This document shows positions 1 to 6,650 of a stretch of 11,495 nucleotides of DNA, in pieces. How positions within the stretch are numbered: position 1 is the first letter of the stretch; each line of letters starts with the position of its first letter. The stretch covers positions 1 through 11,495 of the forward strand of contig JBGPIK010000206.1 in NCBI GenBank assembly GCA_041484845.1, read 5' to 3'. The notes below the pieces were generated by a model. The model was given only the letters and a program-made list of their open reading frames with translations. It was not told where the DNA came from and did not search any database. The translations under genes and the position numbers were made by a program. Origin of the DNA: JBGPIK01 sp041484845. Lineage in GTDB: Bacteria; Desulfobacterota; Binatia; UBA9968.

Positions 1-158
1 AATTCAAAAACCATCAAAATTACAAATTTGGCCTCAATGAAATCAAATACTTGCAACGCTCATTTTTGCGAAAAAGGGGTTTTTTCTCACGACCGGCGCC
101 TCTGTGGTGAATTCTCCTTCACAGGAAACCCGGAATAGCCTAAAAGAAAGGGTTCGAT

Positions 159-1202
159 ATGCGTTCACAATGGAATAATATGAATCATCTATGCGCTGTC
201 TATCTGGTGATTGGCCTTCTTTTAATCCCTTCTGCCCATGCACAACAGCTTCCGCGACTCGTCACGATCGGATCAAATCCCCCCGGCAGCGCTTTCTATT
301 CGGTGGCAAGCGGTTTGTCTAAGGTAGTCAGCGACGCCGCGCCGTTTCAAATGAGTGTTCAGCCCCACTCCGGGTCGAGCAGTTTCCTGCCGCTTCTGAA
401 TACGAGCGAAATGGATTTCGGCGTGGTCAATGCCGTGGAGGTATTGTTATCTTACCATGGGCCGGCACGGCTTAAGTTCGGCGGCCCGAATCCATTTGTG
501 CATATTCCTAATATTAGGCTGGTGATGCGAGGTGCGCCTTTAAGAGTCGGTCTGCTCGTCAGGAAGAACGCGCCCTTCAAGTCGCTCCAGGACATCAAGG
601 GAAAACGGGTTACCGGAGAATATCCCGCGCAGCTAGCGGTTTGGTACAACATGTATGGTCTACTGGCTAGCGGCGGGCTGAGATGGAGCGATGTAAAGGT
701 CGTACCGGTCCCCGGCGTCAATGAGGGAGTAGACGCACTGGTCCAAGGCCGCGCCGATGTGGCCTCTAATGCTCTAAACGCTGCCAAAATCAGGGAGGCC
801 GACGCCGCCGTCGGCGTGCGCCATCTGTCGGCCGACTGCTCGCCTGAAGGAAAAGCACGCGTGCGAAATGCCCTGCCCGGATATCAGCTCGGAATCGTTA
901 AGGCCGGCACCGCTTTGGCCGTAGTCGAGGACGCGTGCGTCGGTGCGTTCGATATTTACCTTTCAACTGGCGCGAGTGAGCCGGATCACGTGGTCGCCTC
1001 TACGCTCAAGGCCATCTGGGAGAACGTGGAGAAACTTGCGCCTCAGCACCCGATCCTGACGGAATGGACGCGCGAGAGAGCCGTCGATGCTGATGTAACC
1101 ATCCCCTATCACCCCGCCGCCATTCAGTTTTACAAAGAGCGCGGGCTCTGGCCCGCCAAGATGGACGAAGTGCAGCGAAAGCTTTTAGCGATAAACCAGT
1201 AA
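159..1202 (+). CDS. TAXI-family TRAP transporter solute-binding protein
   Basis: This is a 347-aa periplasmic binding protein of the TAXI (TRAP-associated extracytoplasmic immunogenic) type. Such proteins capture small organic acids or similar solutes for a tripartite, ion-driven TRAP transporter. The N-terminus is a signal peptide: a short polar stretch, a hydrophobic core around residues 11-24, and an AHA-Q cleavage site near residue 28. The mature protein opens with the family pattern VTIGSNPPGSAFYSVASGLS, followed by the SGSS segment and the DFGVVNA segment typical of ligand-binding lobe 1. The length is normal for the family. The ATG at 159 is preferred over the one at 180 because GAAAGGG at 146-152 is well spaced ahead of it. 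No DctQM-type membrane subunit is visible, but only 158 bp lie upstream, so a partner could be outside the window. The substrate cannot be inferred. Confidence 0.9.
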   Translation: MRSQWNNMNHLCAVYLVIGLLLIPSAHAQQLPRLVTIGSNPPGSAFYSVASGLSKVVSDAAPFQMSVQPHSGSSSFLPLLNTSEMDFGVVNAVEVLLSYHGPARLKFGGPNPFVHIPNIRLVMRGAPLRVGLLVRKNAPFKSLQDIKGKRVTGEYPAQLAVWYNMYGLLASGGLRWSDVKVVPVPGVNEGVDALVQGRADVASNALNAAKIREADAAVGVRHLSADCSPEGKARVRNALPGYQLGIVKAGTALAVVEDACVGAFDIYLSTGASEPDHVVASTLKAIWENVEKLAPQHPILTEWTRERAVDADVTIPYHPAAIQFYKERGLWPAKMDEVQRKLLAINQ

Positions 1203-1260
1203 CCTTGCGCAGCCGCTCAAAGCTCTTTCGACGCCATAAGCTTAACGTTGGCTTTCAGCC

Positions 1261-1283
1261 GGTCATAACTTTTAGTTATGACC
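1261..1283 (+). terminator. inverted repeat after the TAXI gene, possible weak terminator
   Basis: A perfect 9-bp stem (GGTCATAAC / GTTATGACC) encloses a 5-nt loop, 58 bp after the TAXI stop codon. A T-rich stretch (1292-1303) starts about nine bases after the stem instead of directly after it. This is therefore not a textbook rho-independent terminator. It could equally be an operator or a transcript-stabilising hairpin. Confidence 0.35.
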
Positions 1284-1400
1284 GTCATGCCGTTTTTGTT
1301 TTTGATTTCCCAGTCGGGCGGTAACGCGTTGGTAGTGGCGGCAGAACTGGATGATGCTCCCGCGCCCCAACTTGACTGAAGCTTCGAATGCGCCGGAAAT

Positions 1401-1427
1401 AAAAAAGCCCCCGAGAAAACCGGAGGC
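1401..1427 (-). terminator. rho-independent terminator of the tRNA-Gly remnant
   Basis: Read on the minus strand, a 7-bp GC-rich stem (GCCTCCG / CGGGGGC, with one T-G wobble) closes a 7-nt loop and is followed directly by six T residues. It begins nine bases after the encoded CCA end of the tRNA-Gly 3' half. It is best read as the original terminator of that tRNA gene, which marks the low-coordinate side as ancestral host DNA. Confidence 0.75.
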
Positions 1428-1435
1428 TAAAAAGA

Positions 1436-1484
1436 TGGAGCGGGTGAGGAGGGTCGAACTCCCGACCTTATGCTTGGCAAGCAA
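1436..1484 (-). tRNA. 3' half of tRNA-Gly(GCC), candidate att site
   Basis: On the minus strand this stretch reproduces a tRNA-Gly from the anticodon loop (TTGCCAA, anticodon GCC) to the end. It has a fully paired T arm (GGGAG / CTCCT around TTCGACC), the 3' acceptor strand CACCCGC, a U discriminator as expected for glycine, and an encoded CCA. The sequence upstream, towards higher coordinates, does not form a D arm or a matching 5' acceptor strand, so the gene cannot make a tRNA. A displaced 3' half with its own terminator is what remains at the distal junction when an integrative element enters a tRNA gene. The intact copy would then lie beyond the right end of the window. No integrase is visible nearby. 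Decay by ordinary deletion is the alternative. Confidence 0.7.
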
Positions 1485-1905
1485 CATGTAGATTCCAGTA
1501 AATTTTTAGAAGAAGACGAATAAGCACTTAACTTATATGAACTTTTTCGAAACTACTCGCATCGCCTAAGAATTCAAAAAATACCCCAAAAACCCGGCTT
1601 TGACGCCTCAAAACCGTGACGGTCACGGCTTCAACATCGATCGCTTCGACCTAACTGGAGATTCGATTTCAATGGAGCTTAAAAGTTGAAAATTACCATG
1701 ACCGATCGGCTCCTCAATTGTAAAAAAATGAAAGGGGTCTCAAGGCGCAACCGTAAAACGAGCGCCGTATGGAAGTTTCAGGGCCGCGTTCAAACCGTCC
1801 AATGTTCATGCCATGCTGGTCTCCCACCCTCACGCGAACGCGCCTCGATGATCCTCAATGCTTTTTCTCACTTTCGCAGGTAACGCTTTCTCAGCTTTCC
1901 GCAAG
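1485..1905. other. gene-free stretch beside the tRNA remnant
   Basis: I find no convincing gene here. Open frames are short, lack ribosome binding sites and match no family I recognise. The AT-rich segment 1490-1600 lies directly against the truncated tRNA. The only clear structure is the palindrome at 1614-1628. The stretch could be the eroded end of an integrated element. Confidence 0.5.
1614..1628. repeat. 15-bp palindrome, 7-bp arms
   Basis: CCGTGAC, one central base, then GTCACGG gives a perfect inverted repeat of 7-bp arms. No gene starts close by. It could be an operator left over from a lost regulator, or a chance palindrome. Confidence 0.4.
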
Positions 1906-2242
1906 TCATACGTCATTTGCAGGTTCATCATTCGCAGGCGCAACTAACGAGAAACATACGACCGGAAAAGCAAGTAGTAGAGCCCAGGACCGCGCCACCA
2001 AAAAGCCCCCTTTATCTTGCGGACGATGAACGCAAGCGAAATCGTCGCGAGAATTGCAGGTGGTTCCAAGATGCTGCCGATGTTCGGTGGACCCATTCCA
2101 CATACAGAGTCTTTTGGAGCGTGACATACAACTGAGCGTCGTACTGCATTTTGGCTGGTCGCTCAAACACGTGAGCAAACGCCAAACCCATAGGGAGCAC
2201 TACTAAAAGGATCGTTACGAATCGCCAATTTTGAATCAGCAT
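1906..2242 (-). pseudogene. DUF1772-like small membrane protein, frameshifted
   Basis: From the ATG at 2242 the minus strand encodes a hydrophobic helix and then HVFERPAKMQYDAQLYVTLQ and TLYVEW. This resembles the N-terminal part of small four-helix DUF1772/anthrone-oxygenase-like membrane proteins, where the pattern is H-x-x-E-x-P-A-K-M-x-Y-D. Near 2095 the reading continues in another frame as GPPNIGSILEPPAILATISL and AFIVRKIKGAFWW. Near 2000 it switches again to a hydrophobic segment ending LVAPANDEPAN, which resembles the LVAPVNA-type last helix of the family. Two frameshifts and a short tail indicate a dead gene. Continuity of the pattern across frames is visible in the sequence; the family name rests on my recollection of it. 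Function is not assignable. Confidence 0.55.
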
Positions 2243-2323
2243 GATTGTTTCCGCAGTCGCTTTGCAACTCTTCCCCGGTGATGCCGCAGGCAACCGGCAC
2301 AGCGCGCGAAGACGGCACGACGG

Positions 2324-2337
2324 ATTACCCGGGTAAT
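2324..2337. repeat. perfect 14-bp palindrome
   Basis: ATTACCC/GGGTAAT is a perfect palindrome without spacer, 82 bp upstream of the start of the DUF1772-like pseudogene and just after the end of the cation-efflux remnant. Position and symmetry would suit an operator for the minus-strand pseudogene. No regulator gene is present nearby. Confidence 0.45.
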
Positions 2338-2386
2338 TGCCAAATGTTTTAGTCCCGGCGGGAATCTTGTCCGCGATTCTTTTGGT

Positions 2387-2968
2387 TCAAGCTGATTTCG
2401 CCTGTTGGTGGCGATGCGATATCGAGTCGGACTCCATAAAAATGTGTTTAACGTCTCCATGATGTTTGCGAATGTTGTCTTCGAGCACATCAATGCTGTT
2501 TTCCACCTCCGTCGCGGCAAGATTTTTGCGAAACTGCAGGTCCATCGCAAGAAGGATCGTATGAGGACCAAAATGCATGGTCAGGGCACTTTTGACTTTC
2601 TCCACGCGAGGATCGGATTCCGCAAGACGCCGAATATTTTTCAGGGTTTCAGGATCGACGGCTTCGCCGACTAAAAGACCTTTGCTTTCATAGGCCAATA
2701 CCACTGCGACGACTGCAAGAATGATCCCGATCATGATAGACGCGACGCCATCAAAATAGGGATTGTTGAATTGATGTGCGAAAAAGACGCCGGCGAAAGC
2801 TATCACCAAGCCGGCTGGCGCCGCCGAGTCCTCAAAGAGAACTGTGTAGGTTGTGGAATCCTTGCTGGTATCGATCGACTGCCAAATGGTCTGTTCTCCC
2901 TTTTCCGATTGAAACGCCTTAAGGACAACAAAGAAAGAGTAGCTCTCAAAGACGAAGGCAATGCCGCT
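2387..2968 (-). pseudogene. cation diffusion facilitator, N-terminally truncated
   Basis: The open frame runs 2387-3193, but only the part from about 2968 downwards looks like a CDF (SLC30/ZnT-type) metal efflux protein. It begins with the GIAFVFESYSFFVVLKAF helix, continues through TVLFEDSAAPAGLVIAFAGV and NPYFDGVASIMIGI, and then ESKGLLVGEAVDPE and the cytoplasmic C-terminal domain (DPRVEKV to FMESDS). Full-length relatives carry roughly 90-100 more residues with the first three membrane helices and the first metal-site residues. Those are absent. The sequence in their place (2969-3193) does not resemble them and runs into the degenerate tRNA, where the first ATG of the frame lies. I judge this a 5'-deleted, non-functional transporter. 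An ATG at 3052 could still yield a partial protein. Confidence 0.75.
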
Positions 2969-3140
2969 TGATCGCTGTTCTTCATCTTGAAAGTTTTCGT
3001 TCGATCTGATGAGAAAATCGCGGTGCAATCTATTTCGCCACGCAAGAGGCATGGTAATTTGCCCACCCTCTCTTCGAAAGAGAACCCACACCACACCGCG
3101 ATCGATCCCGATGCTTATACTTGAGACATGATCAAAATTT

Positions 3141-3215
3141 TGGAGCGCTCGATCGGGATCGAACCCGTGACGTCTAGCTTCGGAAGCTGGCATTCTACTA
3201 CTGAATTACGCCCGC
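3141..3215 (-). tRNA. degenerate tRNA: Gly-type body with CCG (Arg) anticodon
   Basis: The minus strand folds as a 75-nt tRNA including an encoded CCA. The 5' acceptor GCGGGCG, T8/A9, D arm ATTC-loop-GAAT, G26, anticodon stem CCAGC and U discriminator are those of bacterial tRNA-Gly(CCC). The anticodon loop reads TTCCGAA, however, giving anticodon CCG, which pairs with the arginine codon CGG. Signs of decay are several: two mismatches in the acceptor stem (3' strand CGAGCGC where CGCCCGC is expected), a C-A mismatch in the anticodon stem, A at the G18 position of the D loop, and two mismatches in the T stem. An automated tool may label it tRNA-Arg(CCG). I think a tRNA-Gly pseudogene is more likely. 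Confidence 0.65.
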
Positions 3216-3235
3216 TCGAGCACGGTAGTGAAGAA

Positions 3236-3271
3236 TTTATATGGAATCGGGAATCGGCGCGACCTTGTCAA
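3236..3271 (-). promoter_or_regulatory. possible promoter of the degenerate tRNA
   Basis: On the minus strand a TATAAA box (3241-3236) lies 20 bp before the tRNA 5' end, a suitable distance for a -10 element. A TTGACA hexamer (3271-3266) sits upstream, but the spacer is 24 bp, well over the preferred 17. A proper -35 match at the right distance is not seen. Confidence 0.3.
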
Positions 3272-3494
3272 TCCGAGCGGCGAACGATTGGCAGTACGCA
3301 AAGAGCGGGAAAAAGCTCCGCATTCAACGAAGCGGGGAAAAGCAGGAAAGAGCCTTAAATGGATTTTGAATAGAGCGCAGGAAGAGGGATGAATCTACGG
3401 GGAATTGGGACGAGAACTTGGAGGCGGGTCGACGTTCCGCAAGCGTCGGGTCGTTTGCGGAACTGACGGTGACGAGCGTGGCGCAGACGAGCTG

Positions 3495-5060
3495 TTAAAG
3501 CTCGCGGTTCCTTGGGCCGAGATTAGGCGGCGGAGTTCCCGGACCGTCCGAATGGCGCGCCGCAACCGATCTGTTGTGCTTGAACGACTTCTTGTCGAGC
3601 TCGTAGATACGCATTTTCCGCGAAAGCGTGCGCACGCCGATGCCGCAACTTTTCGCGGTCGCCGCGATGTTACCTTGAAACAGATCCAATTTTTGCGCCA
3701 GGTAGGCTTTCTCCTGTTCTCCCAGCCAATCACTCAGCGGCGCCTCATAGCCATTACTAGCACTGTCTTGCTGCGGTTCATCCACGCCGCTGGGAAGATC
3801 GATGGTTTCTATGACTTTCCCCGTCGTAAGCACAATCGCGCGCTCCAGCAAATTCTGCAGTTCGCGAATATTGCCCGGCCAGAAATAATCCACCAGCGCG
3901 CGCATAACGGTCTTGGAAACGGAGGTTATTCCTTTACTCGCCGCCACAGGATGGCGATGCAAAAAATCCTGGACCAGCAGCGGAATGTCGACTCTTCTCT
4001 GGCGCAAGGGAATGAGATGCAGCGGAATCACGTTGACACGGTAGTAAAAATCCGAACGCATCTTACCTTCGGACACGAGGTCCTTTAAGGGAACATTCGT
4101 GGCCGCGATCACGCGCATGTCGATTTGAACGCTTTCGCTTCCCCCGCGTCGCTGAAATCTTTGGTCCTCAAGGACGCGAAGCAGTTTCGCCTGCATGACG
4201 CGCGATATACTCTCGATTTCGTCGAGGAAAAGGGTTCCGCCTTGAGCGAGCTCAATTTTTCCCGCCTTGAATTGATCAGCACCGCTAAAAGCGCCCTTCT
4301 CATCGCCGAAGAGCTCACTTTCAAGGAGCGCCTCAGGAACCCCGCCGCAATTGATGGTCACAAACGGGCCGTTCTTGCGCAGGCTGTGGTAATGGAGCGC
4401 GCTGGCGATCAATTCTTTGCCGGTGCCGGTCTCCCCTTCGATAAGCACGGTCATGTCGGTTGGAGCAACCATACGGACGATTTCGAAAAGCCGATGCATC
4501 TCGGCGGTCTTGCTCAACATTCCGCCGAATTTAGAGCTATTGTTGAGATAGCGGCGCAGGTGGCGGATCTCCATGTAAACCCGTGATTTATCCAGCGCCG
4601 CCCGGGTAGATTCTTGCACGCTCGCTAGATCAAAGGGCTTTAGGACAAAATCGCAGGCTCCATGTTTCAGCACGTCGATCGCGGTCTCGATGTCGGAATA
4701 TCCCGTGAGCGCAATGACCGGCACATCGGGAAAATTTTCCTGCATGTTCGCGATCAATTCGCTCCCGCTCATTCCAGGAAGCTTGATGTCCGTGATCACG
4801 AAATCAATCATGCCTTGCGCCAGTTGAACTAACGCTTCCTCAGCGGAGGAGACGGCCACGACCGTGTAGCCGCTCAATGTGAAGACACGCGCCAGCTGTT
4901 CACGAACGGCCGTGTCATCGTCGACCACCAGCACGTTGGGAATAAGAGAATTGGCAGTATGGCTTTGCGCTACCGCGTGCGCATCGCGGCTCACCGAAGC
5001 ATGCGCCCCGAAACCTGGCCACGGGGCGATCGAATTCTTGTCTTGTTCAAGCAATGGCAT
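3495..5060 (-). CDS. sigma-54-dependent response regulator (NtrC family)
   Basis: This 521-aa cytoplasmic transcription activator is phosphorylated on its receiver and then drives sigma-54 RNA polymerase open-complex formation by ATP hydrolysis. Counting from the ATG at 5060, the receiver has an acidic pocket D47-D49, phospho-acceptor D91 (in ITDIKLPG), T119 and K141. The AAA+ domain has Walker A GETGTGKE (209-216), the sigma-54 contact loop GAFSGA (256-261; Ser replaces the usual Thr, a conservative change) and Walker B TLFLDE (276-281). A Fis-type helix-turn-helix (about 460-485) precedes a roughly 35-residue polar tail. An upstream TTG at 5084 is also open, but the ATG is preferred. It overlaps the kinase stop by 14 bp, so translation is probably coupled. 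The sigma-54 promoter and palindrome upstream of the operon make autoregulation likely. Confidence 0.95.
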   Translation of the reverse strand: MPLLEQDKNSIAPWPGFGAHASVSRDAHAVAQSHTANSLIPNVLVVDDDTAVREQLARVFTLSGYTVVAVSSAEEALVQLAQGMIDFVITDIKLPGMSGSELIANMQENFPDVPVIALTGYSDIETAIDVLKHGACDFVLKPFDLASVQESTRAALDKSRVYMEIRHLRRYLNNSSKFGGMLSKTAEMHRLFEIVRMVAPTDMTVLIEGETGTGKELIASALHYHSLRKNGPFVTINCGGVPEALLESELFGDEKGAFSGADQFKAGKIELAQGGTLFLDEIESISRVMQAKLLRVLEDQRFQRRGGSESVQIDMRVIAATNVPLKDLVSEGKMRSDFYYRVNVIPLHLIPLRQRRVDIPLLVQDFLHRHPVAASKGITSVSKTVMRALVDYFWPGNIRELQNLLERAIVLTTGKVIETIDLPSGVDEPQQDSASNGYEAPLSDWLGEQEKAYLAQKLDLFQGNIAATAKSCGIGVRTLSRKMRIYELDKKSFKHNRSVAARHSDGPGTPPPNLGPRNREL

Positions 5061-6207
5061 CGGTGTAGGTGGGGAAGTCGGCAACGCGCATTAAAACCGA
5101 AAAGACGCCGCGGTTCGCCTGTTCTTTGCGAAAGACTATTTCGCCTGAATGCCGGCGCAGAATCCGTTGTGCAACCGCCATGCTCAGTCCCGGCCGATAA
5201 CCGAAGACATTAATGAAAGGCCGAAAGACGCTATCTTCTTCCAGCCGCAGGTCGCCACGAGAAGCGCTTATGACGTTCAGTTGAATATAGTCACGTCCAT
5301 CGCGCAGGCACGCTCCGGCTTCAATTTTGAGGTCTCCTCCAGCGGCAAGAAGAGCACGGGAAAAATCGATGATCGTCTTTAAGGCCTTGGCAAACTGACC
5401 GTCCAGGGGCACTTTGGGAAGCGCCTCTTGGACTATCATTTCAGTTCGGATGCCGCTGGCGTTCAATTCCTCTTCGCTCTTGCGCAGGACCTCCCCTACG
5501 ACAGACGCTAGATCTTCATCGTGGCTTCCACCAGACGATGGAAAAAAATATTCTTGAACATCGTGAGCGAGATTAAGAATTTGCCGGATTCCCGACGAAA
5601 CGATGGCCGCACTTTCGGCCGGTAGCGTCCCGGACCATCGTAACAATTCCAACTCGCCGCTGATGGCCTGGAGATTGTTGCCGATTTCATGGGTCAAACC
5701 GCGCAATAAACTGCGTAGCTCGGGGGCGTCAGCCATTCGCTTGAAATTCTTCGGCTCCTCGGCATAGAGCGTCAGCGCTCCCTGTTTATCGTTGCCTGGA
5801 ACTGGAAATGAGAGCGAGAATTCCTGTAAGCTTCGCGTCTCGCTCTCTCCCTTCGGTCTGAAACGATACCGACACGAAGCGCTGGTCTCTCCATCGCGCA
5901 ATTTCTTCCAGGCGGATAGGAAGTCATGGCGGTCTTCCGGGTGGATTCGATCCAGATAGAGTTCCGCGTCTTGACGTATTTCGTCCTCGCCATATCCCAG
6001 AAGTTCCCTGGCTAAGGAATTAAAAACGCAATAACGCCGATCCAGACTCCAGAGCCCCATTGGGTAAGGCGCACCGTCTAGGATAACGCCCGCCTCGAGG
6101 CGCGCGGCCTTTAAGGAAGTGGACGAATCGCTTTCCTGCTTAAGCGCTAGCGACAAGACTTCACGGGGTTCTGACCGCGCGACTTTCTTCTCGAGCAGCG
6201 ATCTCAT
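5047..6207 (-). CDS. PAS-domain sensor histidine kinase with degenerate ATPase domain
   Basis: This 386-aa protein lacks membrane segments, so it is presumably a cytoplasmic sensor. Residues about 40-150 form a PAS domain (PMGLWSLDRRYCVFNSLARE, then a YLDRIHPEDR segment). The H-box at 169-182 reads RGLTHEIGNNLQAI with H173 as phospho-acceptor. The C-terminal ATP-binding domain keeps the overall pattern (FRPF at 328-331, GLSMAVAQRILRRHSGEI near 340-356) but has lost canonical residues. The N-box Asn aligns with Phe282, the G1-box Asp with about Ala315, and no G-x-G is seen in the G1 box. It may be unable to bind ATP normally and may act as a phosphatase or adaptor. An in-frame TAG five codons before the ATG fixes the upstream limit. 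No clear ribosome binding site is seen. It overlaps the regulator gene by 14 bp. Confidence 0.88.
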   Translation of the reverse strand: MRSLLEKKVARSEPREVLSLALKQESDSSTSLKAARLEAGVILDGAPYPMGLWSLDRRYCVFNSLARELLGYGEDEIRQDAELYLDRIHPEDRHDFLSAWKKLRDGETSASCRYRFRPKGESETRSLQEFSLSFPVPGNDKQGALTLYAEEPKNFKRMADAPELRSLLRGLTHEIGNNLQAISGELELLRWSGTLPAESAAIVSSGIRQILNLAHDVQEYFFPSSGGSHDEDLASVVGEVLRKSEEELNASGIRTEMIVQEALPKVPLDGQFAKALKTIIDFSRALLAAGGDLKIEAGACLRDGRDYIQLNVISASRGDLRLEEDSVFRPFINVFGYRPGLSMAVAQRILRRHSGEIVFRKEQANRGVFSVLMRVADFPTYTDAIA

Positions 6208-6301
6208 TCTAGTTGGCGAACACTACAGAACCGCAAAGGCGAATAATCTTGGTCCGTTCACCTCTCCCAGGCTTCACCGAAGGGGAGCTGGCACAAGAGA
6301 A

Positions 6302-6520
6302 CTATAGACGCATTCGCGATCGCTTATCGCGCTTATATAAGGTCTCCGCGTCGGCGCCCCCCGAGTCCAGCATTTCGGTGTGAAGTTGGAGTCGCTTAGC
6401 CTCCATCCCGCAGAGCGAGCACACTATCATGTCCAGCAACACGATGCCGCCTTCTTCGCGTGTGACGCGGTAGGCGTTGCCTACGATCACTTCATCGCAA
6501 TGCTCGCAAATCAACTTCAT
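6302..6520 (-). CDS. small zinc-ribbon-like protein
   Basis: This 72-aa protein carries two Cys-x2-Cys pairs (C5/C8 and C34/C37), the arrangement of a four-cysteine zinc ribbon. Between them lies a short region with alternating beta-type residues (VIVGNAYRVTREEGGIVLLD), and a charged tail ends in KRDKRSRMRL. I do not recognise a named family. It is probably a soluble metal-binding protein that acts through protein or nucleic-acid contacts. It is the first gene of the operon with the kinase (94-bp gap) and the sigma-54 regulator. No Shine-Dalgarno sequence precedes the ATG, and the predicted sigma-54 transcription start falls at or one base before this ATG. It may be an accessory component of the two-component system. 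Confidence 0.75.
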   Translation of the reverse strand: MKLICEHCDEVIVGNAYRVTREEGGIVLLDMIVCSLCGMEAKRLQLHTEMLDSGGADAETLYKRDKRSRMRL

Positions 6521-6531
6521 GCGGGTTCTTG

Positions 6532-6547
6532 AGCAAGGACTGTGCCA
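6532..6547 (-). promoter_or_regulatory. sigma-54 (RpoN) promoter, full consensus match
   Basis: The minus strand reads TGGCAC-AGTCC-TTGCT and matches the -24/-12 consensus TGGCACRNNNNTTGCW at every fixed position. The GG (6546-6545) and GC (6534-6533) are separated by the required 10 bp. With the C at -12, transcription would start at about 6521-6520, that is, on the ATG of the zinc-ribbon gene. I saw no other site of this quality when reading the window for TGGCA-type elements. It puts the kinase/regulator operon under the sigma factor class that its own regulator activates. Confidence 0.85.
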
Positions 6548-6650
6548 TCCAGGTTACATCGGAAATAGATGAATTTTGCTCAAATCAGTGGGGGAGCGTT
6601 TTAGCAATCATCGAGCTGCATGAAGGTATTTAACGTCCAGGCAAGTCTTG

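Noticed and set aside
108..133. Imperfect inverted repeat with CTGTG/CACAG and GTGAA/TTCAC upstream of the TAXI gene
   Set aside because: The two arm pairs cannot form together with consistent spacing, so it is probably chance. No convincing -35/-10 promoter was found in the first 158 bases either.
1217..1420. Minus-strand open frame ending NGMTVITKSYDRLKANVKL-type residues before a TGA at 1217
   Set aside because: The residues look protein-like, but the frame opens inside the tRNA terminator after a TAG stop, has no start codon with a ribosome binding site, and matches no family I recognise.
3405..4088. Long plus-strand open frame of 227 codons
   Set aside because: It lies antisense to the HTH and AAA+ coding region of the sigma-54 regulator, whose protein motifs are unmistakable. 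The plus-strand product resembles nothing.
4941..4962. Second sigma-54-like promoter (TGGCAG followed by TTGC)
   Set aside because: The GG and GC elements are 12 bp apart instead of 10, and the site lies inside the regulator coding sequence.
5061..5084. TTG at 5084 as start of the response regulator
   Set aside because: It would extend the overlap with the kinase gene to 38 bp and adds eight residues without any ribosome binding site. The ATG at 5060 gives a compact 14-bp overlap.
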